The notes below the pieces were generated by a model that saw only the letters and a program-made list of their open reading frames with translations, ran no database searches and was not told the origin of the DNA. Of a stretch of 13,059 nucleotides of DNA, positions 1 to 6,634 are shown one piece after another. The stretch is from Bacteroidetes bacterium UBA6161 (GTDB lineage Bacteria; Bacteroidota; Bacteroidia; NS11-12g; UBA955). How positions within the stretch are numbered: the first letter of the stretch is position 1; every line of letters begins with the position of its first letter. Both the position numbers and the translations under genes were made by a program. The stretch covers positions 5,645 to 18,703 of the forward strand of contig DIUJ01000014.1 in assembly GCA_002422315.1 (NCBI GenBank). Reading direction: 5' to 3'.

Positions 1-37
1 CATTAGAATTTTCTAATGCTGAATTAGGGTTAAACCC
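1..37. repeat. Window-end hairpin and inverted copy of the right-end repeat
   Basis: Bases 1-8 (CATTAGAA) and 11-18 (TTCTAATG) form a perfect 8-bp stem around two Ts. Bases 11-34 match the reverse complement of the last 24 bases of the window (13036-13059) at 22 of 24 positions, in two blocks: TTCTAATGCTGAA and GGGTTAAA. A second small palindrome, GGGTTAAACCC, lies at 27-37. No gene is seen here. It reads as one end of a dispersed palindromic repeat. Confidence 0.6.
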
Positions 38-63
38 AAAATTACCATTTTCGATACTAAACC

Positions 64-103
64 CAAAAAAAATGCCTTTCCCAATGTATTAGGAAAGGCA
101 TTT
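64..103 (-). terminator. Rho-independent terminator of the S8 protease gene
   Basis: There is a perfect 12-bp stem (70-81 AAATGCCTTTCC with 92-103 GGAAAGGCATTT) and a 10-nt loop. On the minus strand the stem is followed by a run of Ts (the A run ending at base 70). It lies 22 bp past the stop codon of the minus-strand protease gene, so it terminates that gene. The other strand has a weaker T tract. Confidence 0.9.
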
Positions 104-125
104 AAATTTTGGATGAATTACTTGA

Positions 126-1367
126 TTAATTTACAATTAATATTGGATCTGGATAGTTGTCTCTATCATTTTTTACAGTTCCATCAGTGGCGGTTGGAAA
201 CAATAAAGCGCCTGCTACATGAGGAGCAGCCATAGAAGTACCGCTAATGGTATTATATGATTTACCTATCCAAGTAGAATAAACGCTTACCCCTGGTGCA
301 CAGTAGTCTATTGGCGGGTTTCCAAAATTAGAAAAAGAGGCAAAAACATCTAAATTATTCATTGCAGAAATCGTATATACATTGGCGTGGTTTACTCTAG
401 CAGGAGAAGAAAAATTAGCATCTGCAGAACTATTTCCTGCTGCAATAGCAACTTTAATCCCTTTGTTAGCCAAATTCATAACTGCATTATCTAAAGCCGT
501 AGAAACTCCTCCGCCCAAACTCATATTTGCAATGTCTCCTGCCTTTGCCACTCGTGCCACATGATCCACTCCAGCAATTACACCTGAGTTTGAACCGGAG
601 CCTCTACTGTCTAGTACTTTTACAGGGATAACAGTTACTCCTGCTGCCACTCCCACAACTCCAATTGAATTGTTTTTAGCACCTACAGTTCCAGCTACAT
701 GTGTTCCATGGCCATTGTAGTCCGTTGGACTACCTCCGTCTTTACTTTTGGAACCTGCAAAAGCATTGAAGCTATTTACAGTACTAACATTCAGATCTGG
801 ATGATCTAATTCTACTCCTGTATCTATAATATAAACTACATTTTCGCCTTTGTATTCTTTATTCTCCGCTTTCAATCTTCTAATACCATAAGGTATAGTT
901 TGCGCAGGGGCAGGAGCAGGTTCTGTGGTTCCTCCACCTGGTTTTTTAGAATTCATAATTCCTAAATTAATTTCTTGGTCTTGTTCTATAAGTGAAATCC
1001 GCTTGTCTTTTTGCATTTTTTCTACTTGGCTTGCACTTAGATTTGCAGCAAATCCATTCACCGTATTGCTATAAACATACATAATAGAAGCCTCCGGAGC
1101 GTATTCTTTGATCAGTTCGTTACAAATAGTAGAAACTACTTCTTTGTATGTTTCAGGGTTTGCATTCCTTCTAGAAATACCCAGCCCATTTGTTTGTTCT
1201 TCTAAAACTATAATATACTGTCCTTCGATGGGTTTGGAACCCATTTTAACAATATTCATTTCAGAATTTAATTGGTCAGAACCAGACTCCTTGTTGCAAG
1301 AACCCAGAGTAAAAGCTAGTAAGCTTAAAGCCATAAGCTTAGAAGCAATTTTAAATTGATTTTTCAT
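126..1367 (-). CDS. Proteinase K-like subtilase (peptidase S8) lipoprotein
   Basis: A 413-aa serine endopeptidase. Residues 1-24 form a lipoprotein signal peptide with lipobox LGSC (Cys24), so the mature protein should be lipid-anchored outside the inner membrane. Residues about 49-134 resemble an inhibitor I9 propeptide. A Gly/Pro/Ala linker (143-157) leads into the catalytic domain. The triad is visible: Asp182 in IDTG, His220 in NGHGTHVAGT and Ser378 in GTSMAAPHVAG, with oxyanion Asn312 in AAGN. Motifs such as SLGGG and STWIG are closer to proteinase K than to bacillopeptidases. The protein ends about 35 residues after the catalytic Ser, and I see no type IX secretion C-terminal domain, which fits lipid anchoring. 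Acidic and lysine residues right after Cys24 (NKES) weakly resemble a Bacteroidota surface-export signal. It appears to be monocistronic, with its own terminator. A general protein-degrading role is inferred; the substrate is unknown. Confidence 0.95.
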   Translation of the reverse strand: MKNQFKIASKLMALSLLAFTLGSCNKESGSDQLNSEMNIVKMGSKPIEGQYIIVLEEQTNGLGISRRNANPETYKEVVSTICNELIKEYAPEASIMYVYSNTVNGFAANLSASQVEKMQKDKRISLIEQDQEINLGIMNSKKPGGGTTEPAPAPAQTIPYGIRRLKAENKEYKGENVVYIIDTGVELDHPDLNVSTVNSFNAFAGSKSKDGGSPTDYNGHGTHVAGTVGAKNNSIGVVGVAAGVTVIPVKVLDSRGSGSNSGVIAGVDHVARVAKAGDIANMSLGGGVSTALDNAVMNLANKGIKVAIAAGNSSADANFSSPARVNHANVYTISAMNNLDVFASFSNFGNPPIDYCAPGVSVYSTWIGKSYNTISGTSMAAPHVAGALLFPTATDGTVKNDRDNYPDPILIVN

Positions 1368-1390
1368 GTTTGTGTTGTTTATTCTTTGTA

Positions 1391-1398
1391 CAAAAATA
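1391..1398 (-). promoter_or_regulatory. Candidate -7 box (TAnnTTTG) for the S8 protease gene
   Basis: The minus strand reads TATTTTTG here, an exact match to the Bacteroidota -7 consensus TAnnTTTG, 24 bp upstream of the ATG. No TTG lies at the usual -33 distance, so the call is tentative. Confidence 0.45.
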
Positions 1399-1415
1399 AG
1401 AAGTATTTATATACA

Positions 1416-1448
1416 TACAGTATTCATCTTTTCAAAAAAGATACTGTA
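1416..1448. repeat. Inverted repeat upstream of the S8 protease promoter
   Basis: TACAGTAT (1416-1423) and ATACTGTA (1441-1448) are perfect inverted copies. The inner CTTTT (1428-1432) and AAAAG (1436-1440) also pair, leaving a 4-nt bulge (TCAT). It lies just upstream of the candidate -7 box, in the position of an operator or upstream regulatory site. It has no T tract suited to termination. Confidence 0.5.
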
Positions 1449-1641
1449 CAAAGCTCCAAAAATCGATTAAATCAAATCCAATTTAAAAAATAAAATTAAA
1501 AATAAAAGTATAATATACTAATATATAGCAACTTGCCGTTTTAAATCCCAACAAATTGCTTTGTTTTTAGATTCTCTATAAAAAACACCCAGAATCTGAT
1601 AAATAAGAGCCTATACCTATTTTTTCTCCGATTATTAAACC
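1449..1641. other. AT-rich intergenic stretch with no recognised feature
   Basis: This part of the 562-bp gap between the protease and the DUF4197 gene is very AT-rich (for example around 1480-1530). It has no convincing ORF, tRNA or long inverted repeat. I see nothing specific in it. Confidence 0.5.
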
Positions 1642-1649
1642 TACCTTTG
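1642..1649 (+). promoter_or_regulatory. Candidate -7 box for an RNA transcribed on the + strand
   Basis: TACCTTTG is an exact TAnnTTTG match, identical to the box found in front of the Fnr-like gene. It points toward the hairpin at 1684-1765, which would start about 30 nt after the expected transcription start. No TTG is seen near -33. A single TAnnTTTG in AT-rich DNA can occur by chance. Confidence 0.35.
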
Positions 1650-1683
1650 CAAGGTTGATTTTCTAATATTATTTTAGTTGAAT

Positions 1684-1765
1684 GTTAAAGGGGTGGCGTA
1701 TATGAAAATTAGCTAAGTGTTTGTGTTTGTGTTTAGTTATCTACATCCTACGACCACCCTTTAAC
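1684..1765 (+). ncRNA. Candidate small structured RNA (long hairpin)
   Basis: The arms GTTAAAGGGGTGGCGTA (1684-1700) and TACGACCACCCTTTAAC (1749-1765) form 16 base pairs with two one-nucleotide bulges (G1693 and A1753). Inside, 1710-1716 pairs with 1733-1739 (seven pairs, one G-U). Its loop holds three tandem GTGTTT-like units (1717-1732). The arms are clearly more GC-rich than the surrounding DNA. AAGGTT (1651-1656) and AACCTT (1788-1793) could close the structure further out. On the + strand the hairpin is followed by TTTTATTA, a weak U tract, and preceded by a promoter-like box at 1642. The strand choice rests on these two signs. I do not recognise the family. A small inverted-repeat (MITE-like) element is an alternative, but no target-site duplication is seen. 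Confidence 0.4.
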
Positions 1766-1875
1766 TTTTATTATCTATAAACTATTTAACCTTATTATTT
1801 ATACCATTTCAGGTTAAAATCACTACACATTTATTCCACAAGCAATAATTTTGTAAAATCCCAAAATATTAACCC

Positions 1876-1909
1876 AAAAAAAGACCCACAAACAAGTTTG
1901 TAGGTCTTT
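1876..1909 (-). terminator. Rho-independent terminator of the DUF4197 gene
   Basis: The stem is 1880-1893 with 1896-1909: 14-nt arms with one mismatch, the tightest loop pair probably open. On the minus strand seven Ts follow it. It lies 20 bp beyond the stop codon of the DUF4197 gene. Like the terminator at 64-103, it continues as GGGT after the T tract. Confidence 0.88.
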
Positions 1910-1929
1910 CAATCAATATATTAAAAAAA

Positions 1930-2646
1930 TTACTTTTTGGTATCTGCATAATCAAAAACCCTCTTAAGCAAATCTGTTGTTCTAGCTGTAGGATTATTGC
2001 GAATATCATTTTCTTGTTTTTCCACTTCTGAGAAAAGAGCAGTGAGCGCTTTTTGGGTAACATAAGCATTCAAGTCGGGGTTTATTTTGGTTTTAGAAAC
2101 TAAATTATAACCATTCATTACATCTGCCCAATGCTTGGTGGCCCCTACCGATTGTAGGTTTTTCTCTATAATAGGTCTGAATTTTTCTGTTAGAGTCTGG
2201 GTAGTAGTATTTCGCAAATAATTGGTAGCCGAACCGTTTCCTCCTGTAAGTATACCCATTGCATCCTGAAAAGACATTTCCCTAACTGCACCAACAAATA
2301 CCTGCAAAGCTTCTTTACTTGCTTGTTCTGCTCCAGTATTTATGGCTTTAATGGCATTGTCTACTGTTCCTCCAAGACCTATGTTTCTCATGGCAGATTC
2401 AACTTTTTTAACTTCTTCAGGCAAAGGAATTTTTACCAAAGGGTTATTTAGAAATCCACCAGTAGTAGAAAGTGTTCCAACTCCTTTTTGAACACCCATT
2501 GTCAAAGCCTCTTTTAAACCAGAAGCTACTTCGCTATTGCTTGGTATTAAGAGACTATTGGCTGTTTGTACAGCTTGTGTAAGCGACACTGTATCGCAAG
2601 AAATTAGGGCGGTACATAAGATACCTACTGTCAATAATTTTTTCAT
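1930..2646 (-). CDS. DUF4197 family lipoprotein
   Basis: A 238-aa protein with a short lipoprotein signal (MKKLLTVGILCTALISC; lipobox LISC, Cys17) and Asp at +2. The mature part matches the DUF4197 pattern as I know it: repeated helical segments, a GVxxLS-like stretch followed by NPLVKIPLPEEVKKVES (about 68-84), a basic and acidic NAIKAIN segment, then the conserved block with LTGG (132-135), a YLR segment and TLTEKFRPIIEKNL. The family is common in Bacteroidota and Proteobacteria and has no established function. The protein should sit in the periplasm or on the outer membrane, facing a side that sequence alone cannot settle. The gene stands alone, with its own terminator downstream, and is divergent from the Fnr-like regulator across 140 bp. 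No catalytic residues are apparent. Confidence 0.9.
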   Translation of the reverse strand: MKKLLTVGILCTALISCDTVSLTQAVQTANSLLIPSNSEVASGLKEALTMGVQKGVGTLSTTGGFLNNPLVKIPLPEEVKKVESAMRNIGLGGTVDNAIKAINTGAEQASKEALQVFVGAVREMSFQDAMGILTGGNGSATNYLRNTTTQTLTEKFRPIIEKNLQSVGATKHWADVMNGYNLVSKTKINPDLNAYVTQKALTALFSEVEKQENDIRNNPTARTTDLLKRVFDYADTKK

Positions 2647-2671
2647 TTGTTAATTTTTAAAATTCCGAATG

Positions 2672-2679
2672 CAAATATG
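2672..2679 (-). promoter_or_regulatory. Weak candidate -7 box for the DUF4197 gene
   Basis: The minus strand reads CATATTTG, seven of eight matches to TAnnTTTG, 25 bp before the ATG. There is no good -33 element. It lies in the region shared with the divergent regulator gene. Confidence 0.3.
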
Positions 2680-2741
2680 AGACCAATTACTTATATTTTT
2701 AAAAAAAAATAACCGGAATTTCTGGGTGATTTTTCTTGTTA

Positions 2742-2773
2742 TTGTATCTTTATGAGCAAATTGATTACCTTTG
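2742..2773 (+). promoter_or_regulatory. Promoter of the Fnr-like regulator gene
   Basis: TTG (2742-2744) is followed after 21 nt by TACCTTTG (2766-2773). This matches the Bacteroidota -33/-7 promoter consensus with normal spacing. Transcription should start near 2780, only a few bases before the ATG at 2787. This rules out the upstream in-frame TTG at 2736 as the translation start. Confidence 0.65.
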
Positions 2774-2786
2774 CAAGCACAAACAT

Positions 2787-3497
2787 ATGCAAAAATCTGC
2801 TACACATACAGACTGTGAAACATGCGCCGCTCGATTCCATTCGGTTTTTCATGGATTGGAAGGCGAAAACTTGCAAGAAGTGAATTACGGCAAAGCCTGT
2901 TCTGTTTTTAAAAAATCTAGCTATATTTTTAATGAAGGACAATACCCTCAAGGGGTATATTGTGTAAACAAAGGCAAAGTAAAAGTAATGCAAACAGGGG
3001 ATGAAGGCAAAGAACAAATTGTAAGGCTTGCCAAGGCAGGAGATATATTGGGCTACAGGGCTTTGCTAAGTGGAGAAAAATACTCTAGTTCTGCGGTTGC
3101 TATAGACGATTCTTCCGTTTGTTTTATACCTAAAGCAATTTTTTTCAAACTATTAGAAAAAGACGCTCCTCTCTCTATGGAGATTATGAAACTCCTTTCT
3201 AGTGACCTTAAAAAAGCAGAAAATAAGATAACAGATTTAGCGCAAAAACCAGTTAGAGAAAGAATGGCAGAAGCTTTGCTTTTTCTAAAGGAAACCTATG
3301 GTTACGAGCCAGATACTACTATCATTAATGTGGTTTTGAGCAGAGAAGATATTGCAAATATTGTAGGTACCGCCACAGAAACAGCTATACGTCTAATCTC
3401 TGAATTCAAACAATCTAAAATCATAGAAAGTGTTGGCAAAAAAATTCAGATTATAGACCTGCCTAAACTCATTAAAACAGCTAACGTAAGCGATTAG
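2787..3497 (+). CDS. Crp/Fnr family transcriptional regulator, FNR-like
   Basis: A 236-aa DNA-binding regulator. I chose the ATG at 2787 because the reading frame upstream overlaps a good promoter. The order is: a cysteine-containing N-terminus, a cyclic-nucleotide-binding-type beta-roll (about 35-120), a dimerisation helix (about 122-150) and a winged HTH (about 152-232). Compared with E. coli FNR, Cys10 and Cys13 match ligands Cys20 and Cys23, and Cys112 (SSVCFIP) matches Cys122. The position of Cys29 is Ser19. Other cysteines are Cys38 and Cys59. In the recognition helix (TATETAIRLI), Glu198 and Arg202 correspond to FNR Glu209 and Arg213, while the FNR-specific Ser212 is Ile201. I infer an oxygen- or redox-responsive regulator of the genes to its right, as is usual for Fnr-like genes beside ccoI. 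Whether it binds an iron-sulfur cluster is open. Confidence 0.88.
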   Translation: MQKSATHTDCETCAARFHSVFHGLEGENLQEVNYGKACSVFKKSSYIFNEGQYPQGVYCVNKGKVKVMQTGDEGKEQIVRLAKAGDILGYRALLSGEKYSSSAVAIDDSSVCFIPKAIFFKLLEKDAPLSMEIMKLLSSDLKKAENKITDLAQKPVRERMAEALLFLKETYGYEPDTTIINVVLSREDIANIVGTATETAIRLISEFKQSKIIESVGKKIQIIDLPKLIKTANVSD

Positions 3498-3524
3498 TTT
3501 TCGCTAAGACTTCGCCCCAAAACA

Positions 3525-3536
3525 TGATATTTGTCA
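3525..3536. promoter_or_regulatory. Candidate Crp/Fnr-type operator
   Basis: TGATATTTGTCA has the TGA-N6-TCA core shared by Crp and Fnr sites. Against the FNR consensus TTGAT-N4-ATCAA it matches 7 of 10 fixed positions. It lies 77 bp upstream of the start of the Ric-like gene, directly after the regulator gene. It could mediate control of the Ric-like gene and ccoI by the upstream regulator. A core this short is expected by chance now and then. Confidence 0.35.
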
Positions 3537-3544
3537 GATACTTC

Positions 3545-3564
3545 AATGAGTAAACTCATTTTTT
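3545..3564 (+). terminator. Weak terminator or palindromic site after the regulator gene
   Basis: AATGAGT (3545-3551) and ACTCATT (3554-3560) pair perfectly around two bases, followed by a T run to 3564. The stem is short and AT-rich, so it may end transcription only partly. It could equally be a protein-binding palindrome in the promoter region of the next gene. Confidence 0.4.
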
Positions 3565-3612
3565 AGTACTTTTCTATTGTAGACATTTGCAATCTACCAA
3601 TAGAATCCTCTC

Positions 3613-4128
3613 ATGTCTACATACCATCTAATAAATTACAACTCCATGCAAGCCCCAGAGCTTTGTAATTTTTTGGGAGAAACTTTTCATGCCAAAATAA
3701 GAGCCTCTCTAAATATCCTTCAACAAAATATCGAAGAATGGCTTTTAGAGTTTACCAATGGCCAAATGATAAACCGAGAGGACTTAGAGCGCAAATGCTC
3801 TTCCCTGATTCAAGAACTCGAAAAGCATTTAAGAAAAAAAGAAACTATTTTTTACCCCTATGTGCTTCTCTATGAAGACTGGAAACTAAACACCGAACAA
3901 AAACCAAACCTAGCAAAAGGCTCTATTGACATGATGGTAAAAGAGCAAAATAAAATACTAGACCTTTTGAATCAGATTATGCAAATAACCCGTATGGTAA
4001 ACTTAAACGAATGCAAAAATAAAGTTTGTCTGCTTTGTGTAACAGAGATTTTAGATCTTAATAAAATGCTTAACAAACTCTTTACGATAGAACAAAGTAT
4101 TTTGTTCCCAAAACTTTTTGCTGCATAA
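3613..4128 (+). CDS. Hemerythrin/Ric (YtfE/ScdA)-like protein with incomplete metal ligands
   Basis: A 171-aa, mainly helical, probably cytoplasmic protein. The spacing of its motifs follows the diiron Ric (repair of iron centres) domain: FHAKIR (His26), a LEKHLRKKETIFYP segment (His72, Glu77), a MMVKEQ segment, a CVTEIL segment and a final IEQSILFPK (Glu160). In intact Ric proteins the MMVKEQ position reads M-x-x-E-H and the last block reads DLHxHIxLEN. Here those histidines are replaced by Gln112, Asn154 and Leu156. Cys61, Cys134, Cys139 and Cys142 are other possible ligands. The short N-terminal DUF542 domain of full-length Ric is absent. The gene lies between the Fnr-like regulator and ccoI, 9 bp before the latter, so the two are probably cotranscribed. 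Loss of diiron binding is inferred from the motif alignment made by eye; the remaining function is unknown. Confidence 0.65.
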   Translation: MSTYHLINYNSMQAPELCNFLGETFHAKIRASLNILQQNIEEWLLEFTNGQMINREDLERKCSSLIQELEKHLRKKETIFYPYVLLYEDWKLNTEQKPNLAKGSIDMMVKEQNKILDLLNQIMQITRMVNLNECKNKVCLLCVTEILDLNKMLNKLFTIEQSILFPKLFAA

Positions 4129-4137
4129 ACCATTATA

Positions 4138-6579
4138 ATGCTAGAAACCAAAGCACAGAATCAAAAAACCCAAAGCAAAGCTTTACCTCAATGTTTTCAT
4201 TGCTCTGAGGACTGCAAGGACGAACACATCTTATTTGATGAAAAAGATTTTTGCTGTGAAGGTTGTAAAATGGTGTATGGCTTGCTCAACGACAAAGGTC
4301 TTTGTGACTATTATGACCTGAACAGAGAACCTTTAGGCTCCAAAATAAAGATTGGCAATAAAAATAAGTTTGCTGTGCTAGACGATGCCGATGTAGTGCA
4401 TAAGCTTGTATTATTCAAACACAACACTTCTTACCATGTAAAGTTCTATACACCACAAATGCATTGTAGTTCCTGCATTTGGCTATTGGAAAACCTTCAC
4501 AAATTAATGGAGGGAATAATTGAAACAAGGGTAGATTTTGCCCGTAAAGAAGTAAATGTAGTTTTCGATAAGGAGACCACAACGCTTAGAAAAGTAGCAG
4601 AAATGCTAACGAATATAGGCTACGAACCTCTTCTAAACCTATCCGACATGGATAGCACTGCCCCTAAAGATAGGTACAACAAAAAAATGGTCCTAAGATT
4701 AGGTGTTTCTGGTTTTGCATTTGGCAACATTATGCTAATGTCTTTCCCTGAGTATTTTTCTCTTAACCCTCAAGAAAACCCGAAACTTAGCCTTATTTTC
4801 TCTGGCATAAATCTCCTGCTTGGCTCGGTTGTTTTTTTCTATGCCGCTTTTCCTTTTTTTGAGTCTGCTTACAAAGGAATTAGGAAAAAATTCTTAAACA
4901 TAGATGCACCTGTTAGTTTGGCAATTCTTATCACCTATTTGCGCAGCGTATTTGATATTCTCTTACAAACAGGCCCAGGGTTTATGGATAGTATGGCAGG
5001 CATCGTTTTTTTTATGCTTAGTGCCCGATTTTACCAGGATTTTTCTCAGCGAAAACTAAGTTTTGACAGGGATTTCAAGTCCTTTTTCCCTATGTCGGTA
5101 ACAAAAATAAGCAAAGACAAAGAAGAACCTACTCTACTACACAAGCTTCAAGAGGGCGATATAATAGAAGTTAGAAACCTAGAACTTATTCCGGCAGACG
5201 GAATATTAGTACATGGAAATGCCTCTATTGACTATAGTTTTGTAACTGGCGAATCTGCTGTACAAAAGCATTTTATGGGCGAGTTGCTATACGCAGGTGG
5301 AAGGCAAGTAGGCAACACCATTCGCCTGAAATTGAGCAAAAAAGTTTCACAGAGCTACCTTACTTCACTTTGGGAACAAAACAAAGTAGATTTTGAAGCA
5401 AAGAAAGTAAGCTTTGTACATGCACTTGCCAAACATTTTACTTTGATTTTACTGGTTTTGGTACTTACAACAGCAATATATTGGGCTTTTGTAGACCCCT
5501 CTAAAATCCTAAATACTACCACGGCAATGCTTATTATTGCTTGCCCATGTTCATTGCTCTTGGCTGTAGCTTTTACCAATGGTGCGGTTTTGAATATTTT
5601 GGCTAAAAATGGTTTTTTTCTGCGAAACCCCGTAGTGCTGGAAAGTATAGCCGATACCAATCAAATCGTATTTGACAAAACAGGAACCCTTACCCATGCC
5701 GGAAACTCCGATGCTACTTTTTACAACAAAGGCTTACACCCATTGGATGCACAAGTTTTTTGGAATATGGCTTTGCAATCAGTACACCCTATTAGCAGAG
5801 GAATAGAAGCCTTTTTACGTAAAGAATTTGAATTTACAGGCAAAACCCAGTTTGGGTTGGTGTTGGAAAGTTTTGAAGAAATACCAGGCCAGGGTCTTAT
5901 TGCATCCTATCAAAATCAAGAATTTACTATAGGTTCCGATACTTTTTTAGAGCTAAATCAAAGCAATAAAATCTCTAAGGCCAATGTTTATTTGGCAGTA
6001 AATAAACAGCTTGTTGGAGCATTTAGTTTCAAAAACTCCTACAGAAACGGCATTGACAAGGTTCTTCAAAAACTTAAAAAATACAAGCTTTCCTTATTGT
6101 CAGGCGACAATGACAATGAAAGAGAAAGTTTAGAACTAATCTTTCCCAAGGGCTCGCTACTTCATTTCAAGCAGTTGCCACACATGAAAAAAGAATTTAT
6201 ATCCCAACAACAAAGCCAAGGCAATACCGTAATGATGGTGGGAGACGGGCTAAACGATGCAATAGCAATGGCCCAAAGCAATGTAGGGATAGCAGTCACA
6301 GAAGACTCTAATATGTTTTCGCCCGCTTGTGATGGGATTCTAAATGGTAAAGAAATAAACAAACTCCCGGCTTTACTAGAATTTGCAGCCGACAACCATA
6401 GGATAATTCTACTTAGTTTTTCATTTTCTTTGGTGTACAATACCATTGGATTATTTTATGCGGTACAAGGGCTTTTGTCACCACTTATTGCAGCTATACT
6501 TATGCCCTCTATGACCATTACAATAATCTTATTTTCTACCCTTAGCGCGAGAATAGCTGCCAAATGGCGAGGATTATAA
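4138..6579 (+). CDS. ccoI: CcoI/FixI-type Cu+-exporting P1B-ATPase
   Basis: An 813-aa heavy-metal P-type ATPase of the inner membrane, expected to deliver copper for cbb3 cytochrome oxidase assembly. The N-terminus has the CcoI-type cysteine domain (Cys19, 22, 26, then FCCEGC at 38-43 and CDYYDL at 56-61), followed by an HMA domain with MHCSSC (Cys110, Cys113). Transmembrane helices begin near 184. Actuator TGES is at 370-373, the copper-binding CPC at 469-471, the phosphorylated Asp513 in DKTGT, the nucleotide-site HP at 550-551, and GDGLND at 702-707. Tyr767-Asn768 match the YN motif of the seventh helix. In the last helix the usual MxxSS reads MPSMT (789-793), so both serines are replaced. 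Length fits the family. No ccoS or cco structural gene follows; the next gene lies on the other strand. Confidence 0.93.
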   Translation: MLETKAQNQKTQSKALPQCFHCSEDCKDEHILFDEKDFCCEGCKMVYGLLNDKGLCDYYDLNREPLGSKIKIGNKNKFAVLDDADVVHKLVLFKHNTSYHVKFYTPQMHCSSCIWLLENLHKLMEGIIETRVDFARKEVNVVFDKETTTLRKVAEMLTNIGYEPLLNLSDMDSTAPKDRYNKKMVLRLGVSGFAFGNIMLMSFPEYFSLNPQENPKLSLIFSGINLLLGSVVFFYAAFPFFESAYKGIRKKFLNIDAPVSLAILITYLRSVFDILLQTGPGFMDSMAGIVFFMLSARFYQDFSQRKLSFDRDFKSFFPMSVTKISKDKEEPTLLHKLQEGDIIEVRNLELIPADGILVHGNASIDYSFVTGESAVQKHFMGELLYAGGRQVGNTIRLKLSKKVSQSYLTSLWEQNKVDFEAKKVSFVHALAKHFTLILLVLVLTTAIYWAFVDPSKILNTTTAMLIIACPCSLLLAVAFTNGAVLNILAKNGFFLRNPVVLESIADTNQIVFDKTGTLTHAGNSDATFYNKGLHPLDAQVFWNMALQSVHPISRGIEAFLRKEFEFTGKTQFGLVLESFEEIPGQGLIASYQNQEFTIGSDTFLELNQSNKISKANVYLAVNKQLVGAFSFKNSYRNGIDKVLQKLKKYKLSLLSGDNDNERESLELIFPKGSLLHFKQLPHMKKEFISQQQSQGNTVMMVGDGLNDAIAMAQSNVGIAVTEDSNMFSPACDGILNGKEINKLPALLEFAADNHRIILLSFSFSLVYNTIGLFYAVQGLLSPLIAAILMPSMTITIILFSTLSARIAAKWRGL

Positions 6580-6634
6580 AAATTACACTTTATTTAAAAG
6601 TATAGACATTCGAATTGGGGGATTGCGGGGATAA

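Noticed and set aside
382..564. Plus-strand open frame inside the S8 protease gene
   Set aside because: It is antisense to the conserved catalytic domain and has no family features.
1682..1705. Tiny + strand ORF (MLKGWRI) as a leader peptide at the hairpin
   Set aside because: There is no biosynthetic gene downstream on the + strand; the next genes are on the minus strand, so attenuation makes no sense.
2736..2786. Upstream in-frame TTG start for the Fnr-like gene, adding 17 residues
   Set aside because: This stretch overlaps a good promoter (TTG at 2742 and TACCTTTG at 2766), and the homology to FNR begins after the ATG at 2787.
5355..5660. Minus-strand open frame of 101 codons inside ccoI
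   Set aside because: It lies within a clearly conserved coding region, has no recognisable domain, and is a reading-frame shadow.
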